Shown piece after piece: positions 49,247-60,718 of a stretch of DNA of 64,000 bases (position 1 is its first letter; the number at the start of each line of letters is the position of its first letter). The DNA comes from Struthidea cinerea (Eukaryota; Chordata; Aves; Passeriformes; Corcoracidae). A program made the position numbers and the translations under genes. The stretch spans positions 705,922 to 769,921 of the forward strand of contig VZTI01000930.1 in the NCBI GenBank assembly GCA_013397865.1, given 5' to 3'. The notes under the pieces are model-generated. The model ran no database searches. It saw nothing but the letters and a program-made list of their open reading frames with translations, and was not told the origin of the DNA.

Positions 49247-49604
49247 CTCGCTGCTGTTACTGCTGGAACCACAACGATTTTGACAGCGTCAGCGGCGATA
49301 AAGTGAGCCTGGCTCCCGTGCACTTATGCCAAGAGAGCGATTCTTAAACCACGGGCAGGATTTGGGGGGATCTCGGCGACGCGAAGCGAGCACACCCCGC
49401 ACACCTCCCGCGGCAACGCGAGCATTCCTCTCCCCCCTGCCGGCAAGTTGGAGCTGCCCTGCCAGCGCCGCCGTGTCCCCTCCGCGCCCCGCCTGCCCTG
49501 CCCCTTTCCTGGCTGCCGGGGGAACGGGCAGCGCGTCCCGACTCCCATTACCTCCTCCGGAGCCATGGAGCGCCGCGGCCGCGGCTCCCCCGGCGCGGGG
49601 CGGC

Positions 49605-49638
49605 NNNNNNNNNNNNNNNNNNNNNNNNNNNNNNNNNN
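49605..49638. other. Assembly gap (34 N) inside the CpG island
   Basis: The 34 undetermined bases follow gcgcggggcggc and precede a tandem GAGCG-type repeat (gagcggagcggagcagagcg). Repetitive GC-rich sequence probably defeated sequencing. The true length is unknown, so reading frames across it are not reliable. Confidence 0.95.
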
Positions 49639-49682
49639 GAGCGGAGCGGAGCAGAGCGGAGGGGCCGGCGCTCCCCGCGCTC

Positions 49683-49690
49683 CCTCACCC
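49683..49690 (-). promoter_or_regulatory. Candidate splice donor of the first exon
   Basis: On the minus strand the sequence reads GGCGG|GTGAGG, with GT at 49688-49687. It is a good match to the vertebrate donor consensus and lies in the island upstream of the sulfotransferase coding exon. The first exon would then extend from a start somewhere at about 49700-50300 down to 49689. Its use is inferred. Confidence 0.35.
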
Positions 49691-49721
49691 GCCGCGCTGC
49701 GAGCCACTGGCGCAGCCCGCT

Positions 49722-49767
49722 CCACATAAATGCATTAACAGCAGCCACATCATGATTAATTCATCAG
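49722..49767. promoter_or_regulatory. AT-rich homeodomain/POU-like element within the CpG island
   Basis: A short AT-rich island within GC-rich DNA contains ATGCATTAA (POU/HNF1-like), CATGATTAATTC (homeodomain TAAT on both strands) and a TGATGAATTAATCATG near-palindrome on the minus strand. Such preserved AT-rich blocks inside CpG islands are often conserved core regulatory modules. Factor identities are motif-level inference. Confidence 0.4.
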
Positions 49768-50330
49768 CCCCAGTGACCAGGGGAGGAGGCAGGCGCGGGG
49801 GCGCGGGGGCTGGGGAGAGGCAGGGCGCACGGGACGGTCCCTTCTCCCGAAGTACGCCTCCGGCGCAGGGCTCCGCCAGCGCGGAAGGAGGGAGGGGTTG
49901 ATGCCGCGCCAGCTCCCGGCTCGCCGCAGGTGCCCGTGCGCTGCCCGGTCTGAGGGAGGGCGGGGGGCTCCCTGGACAGGTCACCGGGCGGCACCCCGCT
50001 CCCGGCCGGCGGGACGGGGGAAGACGGAGGTAACCGTGGGAAGTCGGGAAGGCTCCGCGTCACGAAGCGGGCTGCAGTCACCCCTCCGCTTGGACGCGGG
50101 AGCAATCCTCAGCTCCACGGGAAACAAGCCGCGGGCGGGAGCCGCAGCCCCTCCTTGTCTCCTGGCTGCCAGCGGCCCGCCGGGCGCCTTGGCTGTGGAG
50201 CGGAGCCCCGCGAGCCCCGAGCTGCCGGCACGGAGGGCCAGCCGGGCAGTACAAGCATCCCGGGCATCCGTGTGGCCGCGATCGCGGTAGGAGGACTAAG
50301 CTCATTTGCTCAAATGTGTCCAAAACCGCC

Positions 50331-53300
50331 CCTCAGCCTTGTTGAAAACAACTCATCGGCCACGCGCCAGTTGCTGGAGCCAGGTTTTTCCATGCAACAC
50401 ATCACTGGTGTCCATGTGAGCTTGCCTTGGTCTGCTGAGGCAGCAACACTGGCTCCTTCCCCAGTCCCCCGGCACAGAGCTTTGCTGCCCTCTCTTCCGA
50501 GGGCAGTGCCGACTCCTTCAAATACTCTTTGTTAAACTAGCAGTACGCTGGACTTTGAGTTTCTTCACAGAAGGGGCAAACGACCACTCTGAATTTAAGG
50601 GTTTCAGAACAGCTGTTAAATGCAGGAGCACCTTTGCATTTCTCTGTCTGCATTTTCCACTCCAAATATAGGTAGAAGTCCTCCAAGTCCACCATCCTCA
50701 TCCAATACTTAGTACAAGATATACTTTACAACACCAAGCAAGAAGCCACCTTACCTTCTTAATCAGGTAGCTCCCTAGTCAAGTGATGAAATTTGTGTAG
50801 AATAGATGACTTATCACTTACTTATTGCAGCCTCACTTCATCTATAAAATCAGGTTTGCCTACCTGGTAGCATTGTCATGCTCCAAGGGACTGTATTTGA
50901 ATAAGGTATTATCAAGTTTTAACAATTCCTTATTGATCGTGTGCCCGGAGCAAAAATCACCTCCTGTGAATTTTAGATTAGCAAAGAATTTTCAACCTGA
51001 CACAGATATATATAGACATTTCCAAGTATCAGACAGAGTTCATAAGCTTTACATGGAGAGATCCCCCAAATTGTCACAAGCCCTAAGATAGCTAATCACA
51101 GGCAAAGACGCTTAAAGCTGTGTAAGGAGGAAGAAGAAAATAAATGAAAAGTAGAGCAGCTTTGTAGGAAAAATTAATTTACATGACGCATGTTAATCTT
51201 CCTTTTGCATTATGCCGTAGATCTGTGTTGCTCACACACAAAAGAGTAATTAACTCCACAGTTAAGGCTGTGTTGTGGTTTGCACTTACAGCGGGACTAA
51301 AAATCTGTAGGTTCAATACTTGAATGCTGGATTTTGACTACGCAACACAATAGCACATAAGAATCACAGTTGAATTTTCTTTTAAAAAGTAGTATTTACT
51401 TGCCTTCTAGAGAGAAAAATCTTAATTGTCCTCTTTTTCCAGATTTTCCCATTTTTATCACATCTGTGAATTCTGAAGGTTCCCATGTATATTCGAAGCC
51501 ATTCTTACTGTAGGAAAAGAACACAAGTAAAGTCAATTTTGAACTTTTAAAATTAAGCTTTTGAAGTCATTATTTGTCACAGCCCAATTACATTTGGCAG
51601 AGATTTGCCAATGAAAGCCATTTCTGATTTTGTTTTTAAAATTGTGTGGACTGAATTAATATTCTGATGAAGAAAAATTTTATTCTGGTCTCTGTTTTTC
51701 AAGTAGATTTAATTTTCTTCACTGTTTTCTGTCTACTTCTGGCTATATCCACCATATTACTTCATTGCACTTAGTACTGGTGTTCCAACATAATTACATA
51801 ATAGTAGATTGAATTGTTCTACCTTTTTTTCAAAATTTTGAAAAAAATTTGCATTTTATCAGAATCAAAAGTTTCCTGCAAAAACTGATGTACTCATCTG
51901 AAAAAGTAAAGCAGTGGATCTTGATTAAAACCTCTGAATCACCAATCCAAAACTCTGCTTTTTAGCAGACATTACCTTATATCTTCTGTGATCCTGTGCT
52001 TCATCTTAAAATCAGATAATTTCACTCTTCCTAGTCAAGGCAGTGCCTGAACATCACTCCTCTGATTAGAAATTGTCCCATTTGTTTCTCTCCCCATAAC
52101 ATTCTAAGTATTATTCTCTTCTGTTCACCTATTGATATGTTTATACACAACACTCACGTTTTTCTTCAATTGAAACGGATCCTCTTTCAATCTCTTTCCA
52201 TAAATCAAGTTCTGGATTTCCCTGATGATGTCTATGACAGTTGGAATTAGTAATTTTTAAACACTGACAGATGGACAGAGTTTTATGCATAGCATTCCAG
52301 TAAACTCTTACTAGTAATGCCCACAATGGTCTCTTCATCCCCATTTAAATACTGATAAAGGTGGGATTTGCCTCACTTTCTTTCCTGACTTTCCTATGGA
52401 GATAGCTTTTGGTTTTTCCTGTGCTCAATACCAACAACTGCCAACTCAATGCCAAACAACTTTTGACTCGCAAATTACCAGATTATACCAAAAGTTTTTA
52501 TTGGGCTGTGGTGCATAGTCTTGAATTTTGTTATCCTATAATACAACAGCATTGCTTGGCTTCAACATTTTGTGTGTGCTATTGACAAGTTGCAAATCAA
52601 AGCAAATTACGCATTTTCTTTTTTGCTAAGATTATTTATTAATTCATTAAGGGATACAGAAATAATGAGGACTGAGTCTCAACAAACCTAGCAAATTCCA
52701 TTTATGCATTGATCTCTTTTCAGCATAAACTCTCTTCCTTTACAGCTCCTTATCCACTTCACAACTTTCATACATGTTTTCTTGTCTTCCATTTCAATAG
52801 TTGCCCATACACAGATGCCTGCTTCCAGGTTACTAGCATTGAACTCTGGAGAAAGCAAAGGTGTTAAATCAGATGATGTATGAGGCGTCAACTGTTACAG
52901 AGATTGGGATAAAGATGTAGTATAATTAAAAACAAAAACAGTCATGACTAGCCTGCTGAAAGTCCAGTCTATCTGCTCTGCTACATTTCCTACTTAAAAA
53001 TGGCCTAGTACTACAATTCAAAGAAAAATCACCATGGCTAGAGAGGGGGGAGAGTGGACCTGTTTTCTATGCTTTTCACTTGTTTCTTCTATTTTTGGAA
53101 ATTCTCCAGGTTCCTTATTACAGAAGGATTGCCTGGGCAATTTTATTCACATGTCATCTCAGTGACAGTGATAGAACTATGTAACTACCAAAGTATGCAA
53201 AACTTCAAAGCCTGGATTTCTTATATTATTGTTATTTATTGAAGTAAAACTTTATGTTTCTACAAAATGATTAATATCTTTGCTGATACCTTATCGTTAT

Positions 53301-55642
53301 GAAAAGATGGATGCATAGTTCCACTACTGCAACATCTGAAGTTATATGGACACAGATTAATTGGAAATATTTCAAGTAACATTTTTTTTTTTATATTGTG
53401 AGTCAAGTTTCAGTGCTGCCACATCTAGATGTTTGGTCTTGCTGTATCTCTGTCTAAGACTTCGGATGAAATCTCAATCACACAAAAAATCAAAGAAATG
53501 CTGCTAGTTAATTCATCAGAGCTAGGATTGCATTCACTGAATTTTCTCTGAGGGTTCACTACATTTGACATGAAATCTCTAATTACAGTATCTTATATAA
53601 AATATAAACATACATGTGTCTAGGTTTATTTCTAGAAAATAAATTATGTTGAAGGAAGAACACTGCATGATAGAATCAATCCTGATTTAGTAAAACTAAA
53701 AGCAAATGATAACAGTATATCTATATGAAATATCACTGGCCATATGACATTTTCTTGATTCAAGGCTTAATATTCAAAGCTTGGTCACAGTTACTCATCT
53801 TCTAAGGTTCATGAAGTTGATCAGATTTATGACTAATTCTGGCCACTACATGGAAGCTGTGGTTCCAGATTAATTATTACTGGTTTTTTTCAGTCTGAGG
53901 CACGGCCTAAAACTCAAGGCATAGAGAGTGTCTTTTGCCTTGATTTTCAATTAATTTTCAGTGCATTAAATATTTGACAAATAAAGGGGCAGACCTTTTG
54001 GTACTCAAGGCACTAGTGTTCATTAAGAGTGAGTTTGACCCAACTTTTCCTCATTCTCCAAAGAACTTTTCTTCTCAGCTTTAAAAAAGTCAGATGATCC
54101 AGACAAATGTGGATTTCAATCTGTATAAAACCTATGGGAACTTTGTGATATAAAAGCTCAGGGCTTGAAATAGGCAACTTCTGTTATTCAATACAGTAAC
54201 AACCTCTGAAATATTCCAGAGGAGTGCATCTTCTCTCATGTTTATCTGGTCATTGAGTATTGTAATTTCTGACATCTTAACTTTCATTAAATGACTTTTT
54301 CTTACTGAAGCCAGAAAGACTGTTAGAATTAACAGTAAAGCAATAGGCACAAATTACTGACAGGATATCAATGATGTTAAAAGACAACAGATTTATTTTC
54401 CTAAAGGGGGGCAATTCTGTCGTTCCTGGAGGGTTCTGAGGCATTCCAAACAAGTGTAGATAATTTTTGAAGCTGAAACCCTTTGCTATATACATTATTT
54501 CTGGTTTTTAAAATTGCCCTCAATTTTAAATACCCTCACTCATATGCCAATTGCATTACCCTAAATAGTGCCACCAGAGGAAGTGAACTGAAGAAGGAGA
54601 GAAAATGGGAAGGGTGACTGAAAAATCACAGCAAGAAATAAGATGATCCAAAAAACCACATTACTCCAAGTTGCTAGTCCAGCTAACTTGTACCTTCTGC
54701 AGACTCAGAGCAGACTGTAAGTAAAGTGCAATTGCTTTTGTAATGCTCTCACCCTGGAAACAGTCCCAAATGATCTATACAAAGGTAGGGCAAGTTGCAG
54801 ACAATGCTGGTGTCTACAGTATACAATCTCTGAGCGTCCTCCTGAAGCTGTGCATTTTGCCAAAGAATAAAGCACATTGCAGGCTTGCCCTTCAGAACCT
54901 CAATGCATTTCCTGCTTGTGGAGGAACAGACCTGAGATCACTGAAAGGAAAACTCACTACACCACAATACCGAACCAAGACTATTATTGTTTTGCTAGCC
55001 CTGATGGTTCAGCTGAAATGTGGTTTATAATGCCGTAAAATTATGGATCAGGTAAACCTCATTGCAGCTCTTGGGTATAGCTGTCCCTCTTCATTTTAGA
55101 TAGATGTAAGAAGTCATTATGCTCCTTTGCTGAAACAAGTAACTGAAATTACTTTAGTCTCTAAACCCCAAACAAAACTACACATCTCTGTACAAAACAA
55201 AAGCTTGAAAAAGCCAGGTCAGAATATGAATGAAGTGGGTGGATTTGCTGTTTTTTAAGAAGGATACAAATAAAATTGACACAATGTGTGTAGACTATGC
55301 ATGTAGGATGTGCATAAATATGGAGAAAGAGGAAATATGTAGAAGCTCATGTCAAATTATAGCCAAAGAACAGGTACCAAGGAGTACACCTAGACAGGTT
55401 TTGGGCTGCTGGCACAAACTGACACAGGCTGAATCTCTGAAAAATAAAAAGCTTTTTCAATGCATATAATTTCTGCTATGCTCAAGGAAACAAGATTTTT
55501 TGGATGTTGCTTCTTAGAAATAGGACTGCACTGATAAAAGATCAATCTCTATTAACAGCTCCCCCTTCTAATGGGAATAATCTACAAACCTCCAAATTTT
55601 GACCAGCCATCGGGCACAGTAACAAAGCTGTGTGACAGAGTG
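50331..55642. other. AT-rich stretch right of the CpG island
   Basis: GC content falls to background after about 50540. No gene or repeat family is recognised. Frames at 50825-51091, 54743-55030 and elsewhere have no domain features. An A/T run is present near 53381-53395. Confidence 0.3.
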
Positions 55643-55722
55643 ATAAATCTCAGATGTAAATATACATGTTGTTATTAAAGATATAAATCTCAGCTAGAAA
55701 TATACATATCATTGTTAATTGA
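55643..55722. repeat. Two-copy 40-bp tandem duplication
   Basis: Unit 1 (55643-55682) and unit 2 (55683-55722) both start ATAAATCTCAG and both contain GAAATATACAT or TAAATATACAT at the same offset; the period is exactly 40 bases with several substitutions and no gap in the well-matched part. Consistent with an old local duplication. Confidence 0.75.
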
Positions 55723-58700
55723 TTTACAGAATTCCCACCCCATATTTTCAGAAGTGTGCCTTCCCTTGAGTTGTTCCTAAGAATCATTTACACTTTGGGA
55801 GCTGTAACTGCTGTACCAAGCTATCTTTCAAATACCCCAAGGACCTGCTAAACCAGGAAGACATTCCTATATAGGAGAAAAAGATTTTAATTCTCAACTT
55901 ACATATGAAGATTTAGGTGTTCGTAACCTCCCTCTGTAACCTCCCCAACACACCTACATCCCCTCTCCAGCAAGTCTAGGAAAATTTAGAGAAAATATAG
56001 GCAGGCACCTTTTGATGCCCCCAGGTGCTTTGAAAGAAGCTTAGAAAAGGAGAGAGTGTGTTTTGGGGTAGTGGGCTGAAAGTGGCTTGGAGCAAGGAGT
56101 GAAGAAATACTCCAGTGCCTTGTCCAAGGAAATAGGATTTTGTAGTTTCTTGTAAACAAACAGAAGCATCTCAAAGAAACAGCCATAAAAGAGGGCCTAG
56201 CATTACAAAAACCATCAAGCTTTGACCCACTGTTAAACTCATCAAAGTGTAAGTACGTTCCTGACTTATACAGACCAGGAAACAGTTATCTCAAATTATC
56301 TTTCTCAAAGAAAACCCTAGGAGTAATCCAGATAGTGCAAATGATTAATTTTCTCAGTGCACATGTAACTGCTGACTTCATTATTAATCAGTGTGGTTTT
56401 TTCTATACCTGTAAATCAATGAAAAAACTTCTGTGGAGGATGCAACACACTCATGAATGAAGCAAAAATATTTAAAATGTCTACCTCTAAGCTTTCTAAA
56501 TCTCACAGTATCAGTCAGGACTCACAAAATCCTTAAGGTTAACACCCAAGCATGGAACACATTTTTTTCACTTTGCTAAATCAATGCACAGCACAGTGTA
56601 AAATGGTCACATAAGGACGGTCTAAAATAAACACACACATGCATACATATCATATGCAACAGCAAAAGGAGACATCTTGCAGAAGACAACAGTGATTGCT
56701 CAAGTGCTCAATACAAAAAAATTGAATACTTCACATGCTGGAACTGATCAGAAGTCCAGTACTCTGTCTCTGGAGTACAGCTCATCTACTTTCTTCTCCG
56801 TGGCCAGACGGTTAAAGACTGTAAACGAGCATGTGTACAAAGTGGTCCTTTCAGAACATCCTCCTGCCTTCTGGCAGTATTAAGGTATTAAAAGTATTAT
56901 TTTCCAAAACAGATTTTCTGCACAGACCTGTCATGTTTCATAGCCACTGATGGATTCAATGAAGGAAGAACAACACAAGCAATGATTTACCCTTTCTGAA
57001 GGGGAACCATCACAGCTACTGAATCTTCTATGCACCACATATAGCACCCTGGGCTTTCCTCAGATGTCTCCTATCTAATTACTCACCAAGTTCAACCTGC
57101 TTAGCTCAGGAGATCTGACAAAATCACAGCCTGATGTGGAGCAGGTGGGATTTAACTTTCATTTATAAAACTTAATTGGGAGATTTTTTTTCTTTCTTTC
57201 CTTTTTTTCCACCTCTTCACTCTTAAAATCACATAACACTCACATATGCCCATACAAACACACAAAACAGAGAGTAAAAGCAAACCACAACAGTCAGTGA
57301 AGTTACTTGCTATAGAAATAGCAGTGCTGGTATTAGCACTTCAAAGGGAAAAGCTATTTTAAAATTTAACTGCCTGGCAGAGGCAGCAGGTATAGGACAG
57401 GAACCAAAGAGAGGTAAGGAGGGAGGGAGAATAGGAAGATGAGAAAATAAGTGGGGAAGGGTAGGAAAACAGTCGAATGGTACATTAATTAAAGGTAGAA
57501 ACAGCCAAACTGTATACTGGCAGTGAAATGTTGGCAATGTGGAATCCAGTAGCAAAATTCTAATTGACTTCAGGGAAATCTATTTTTCACTCTGTATCAA
57601 TACTATTACTCTCATGTACTACAATGTGTCAACACGATTCCTCAATGTATTTATTTGCTCTTAGTTCATTCTTGCCAATAATTTATTCTACAGTAATTCT
57701 ACAAATGTTGTAAGGACAAGAAGGAAACTAACCCTCACTGCTAAATTTTCAGTACTAGGTTGGAAAATCAGGATAGATACCTGTTAGTTCATATGGCACA
57801 AATTGCTATTCACACAGATGGTATTATACAAACCATAAATAGCCATTCACCGTATGTTAAACTCCTGTATTTTGAAGCAACAGCTACAAAGCTTCATACC
57901 CCTCATTCCTGGGATTTGTTATCATCTACTACACTGCTGAACTCCAGAGGCCATAATGATTTCAAAGGGAGGGATTTAAAGCCATATGTTTAGTCTGTAA
58001 TGCAAGATATATGGGACAGTTAGTCAGTCTACATTGATGCATAACTGATTATTCTTCAGGCTGAAAAAATATTCATGGAAAAGTGTTCTATATACAGTCA
58101 GTCTGATTGCTGTGGTAACACTGAATAACCTGAGCTGGCTCATCAAATCCATCCATGATAGAATTTTTTCTGTTTCAATTCTTTGACAATAGTAGTAATA
58201 ATCACATAGATAAGTCATTATTCTATTACAACTCTAATTTGCTCCTAGATCTGTTCTGAACAGAGTTCAAGCAGCAAGGTTAAAAAGTTACTACCCCTGC
58301 CACTGTTGTTCCAGGAGATTTTTCTGATAAAGGACATTACAACAAATACGAAGAAATATACCCACATCAAAATAATTTACAGAAAAACCTTTGCCTTGGT
58401 ATCAGCAGTCCATTGTGTAAGCACTGTGTGACACCACTTCACAGGAAGCTTTGAAGGAAAGGAGATGGATTCTTTCTCAGGGCTCCTAAAACAGCTGAGG
58501 CAGATGCAAATGCTTTTACAACGGGGAATCAGACTTCATGAATCAATGTAAAGTTTTCTTGGCATATGGGCATATGGGATCAGAAACAAGCTCATATCTC
58601 CAAATGTATGACCTTGTGGAGAAGCTCTGAATACAGGGAATAGCAAAGGTTAACCCATAAATTTATGGGATCATAGTTGAAGGACTATACTTTGCACTTT

Positions 58701-60648
58701 ATAAGGACTGTAAAATGATGATGGGCACAATTCCAGGTTAGGTTTTTTTTTCAGATGATTTTGTGTCTTTTTGATAGACAGAAAAATGAAAACATAGTCT
58801 GTTAAGAAATAGGAAATTCCTTACCGATTTTGTTTGTTTATCTGAAAGTTGCTTTAAACTCAGCTTTCTTCCTGTAGGCGCACAAAAAATGTTAGATGGG
58901 GATTTTATTTGTCCAAACATTATGGAATGGTTATTATCTTCTTATCAGGATAAAAACCGACTATGGCTTAAGACAGAAAAAGATACAGAAGAGACTAATA
59001 CAAAGAACTGAGTAAATCTACAGTTTTCAAGTGTGTAGTCTTATCAATCAGATGAAACCGAGACTGAGAGATGATTGCATTCAGAATAATCACAGAATAA
59101 TACCTTTATCTTATTCACTCCATCTTTGACATGTTTTCTCTTACTTACTTCTCCATGTTTGTAAAGTTCAGACCATTTAAAGCTCCTTTATCCATATGAC
59201 TGGGTTAACAGTTCTTTAATTAAATTTTTTAAAAGTCAGTGGTTTTGCTTCATGGCCTCAAATGTTGAATTCCTTGGCTGAAAAAAAGACTTTGTAGCAG
59301 ATAAGTTTCAGGGAAAAAACATTTAAAATCAAATGTTCACGGTTAAAGTAAAGAAATTTTTCTAAAAAGCCGATTATTTAATGTATAAAATCATTTGGCC
59401 TTCATTTTCACATATGTAGCTGTAATCATTCTGGATTAAATAAATCTGAATGAATTTAGAAGGTTCTAAACATAAAATTATGAAAAAATAATACTTGTAA
59501 TAATTTTAAGTGAGGTACTTACACTCTGTTCAGCTCTCAAACTACTTTATAGGCTTAGTCCATTTTATGGTAGCCTAGAGACCTAATCTGCCACATCTCC
59601 TTGAATACACTGCAGATTTCACAGTTAGGAGTTCTCAACCCTTGAAGTCCTGCTTTCCCATTGAAAACATTTTCATTTGTTTACACATATATCACATCTC
59701 TGTCTACATTTGTAGAAGTCAACTGAGACTTCGTCCTTGAAACCATTGGACACTGGAGGTGAATGAGGAAATACACATATTTTATATTGAGGAAATGACA
59801 GTAATTTTAAAAAGTGTGGCCCTTAACTTCATTTACATTTTGATATTTGGTCTCTTTGCAATAGTTTTTATGTAGTTTTTGATATTTCAGTTAGATTTTT
59901 TTCTTGGTAAGTATATGCAGTATTTGGGTCATTTTAACACTTCAGAGTACTATGGAATATTTTTACTAAAGAGAATCCACCTCTAAACCATCAAACAAGT
60001 CTATTCAGTGATGATTTCAGTCTTTAAAAGAACAGGTTAACCTTAAAAGAACAACTTATCATACTTGTCAAAGAAAAAGAAATCACCTGAAATTACAAAA
60101 TAATGGTATCTGTATTCTTCTGATGTTAATTATATGTTTTGTTGTTGATTCTACTCTCAAATAATAAACATAATCCTCTACAGAGCAAGCTGGCCTTCAG
60201 TTTGGGATACATAACGCATGTCACAGTCAATTCTTTCACAGCGGTGCCTGTAACAGTGGAGACCTGCTTAATTAGACCCCCCTCCAAAAACCACAAAGAA
60301 TAATTTCATTCCCAGGTTTTTAGGTACCACACGGTGTTCTGAACACAAAACTAAAGGCATAGGAGCAAATAAACCCTCCACTGATAAGACATAATATTTC
60401 CTAGGCAAAGGCTACCATGCAGGTTAACACAGAAAATAATGGATCTGTTTGCCTCAGAATTTTTTTGCAGACAGACTTAATTGCTTATTAACTTTACGGG
60501 TAGAGATAATTACAACGATTTAAATATATGCCTTGAATTTTGACATGTCCAGCCTATGCAAAACTGAGGACTGATTTTTCAGTGGTTCGTGCTTCAAAAC
60601 CCAGTTGATGTTGAGTTGGTAACTGTAGGTACTCGTTCCCTAAAAATA
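55723..60648. other. AT-rich stretch without recognised features
   Basis: No gene, RNA gene or repeat family recognised. A purine-rich GGGA/GGA patch lies at about 57411-57440. Short open frames show no domain features. Confidence 0.3.
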
Positions 60649-60718
60649 ATATTCTTATACTAAATATAAGTATATAATAAATACATTAACCAAGTATAAG
60701 TATCATATTCTTATACTA
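60649..60718. repeat. AT-rich direct and inverted repeats
   Basis: The 14-mer atattcttatacta occurs at 60649-60662 and 60705-60718. Between them are two copies of ataagtat, partly complementary to it, so the block can fold into alternative small hairpins. Probably low-complexity expansion. Confidence 0.6.

Larger units (their letters stand above)
4160..49688 (-). other. Inferred ~45-kb first intron of the sulfotransferase gene
   Basis: The acceptor at its left end (4160) is clear. The right end is a minus-strand donor consensus, GG followed by GTGAGG, inside the CpG island with GT at 49688-49687. No coding gene is recognised between them. Known HS3ST1 genes have a distal CpG-island first exon separated from the coding exon by tens of kilobases. 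The pairing of these two sites is inference; additional 5' exons or an independent promoter are possible. Confidence 0.4.
49050..50330 (-). promoter_or_regulatory. Large CpG island, probable promoter
   Basis: About 1.3 kb of GC-rich DNA dense in CpG, abruptly different from its AT-rich flanks; the hallmark of a vertebrate promoter. Strand is inferred as minus because the only convincing gene in the window, the sulfotransferase at 3.1-4.0 kb, is on that strand and HS3ST1 genes normally begin at a distant CpG island. A minus-strand donor consensus lies inside it. Large open frames on both strands (49324-49901, 49764-50290 and others) are effects of GC content. A bidirectional or plus-strand promoter remains possible. 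Confidence 0.7.

Noticed and set aside
49324..50535. Several large open frames on both strands in the CpG island
   Set aside because: GC-rich DNA has few stop codons. The frames overlap in all phases, cross the N gap and show only Arg/Gly/Pro/Ala-rich sequence.
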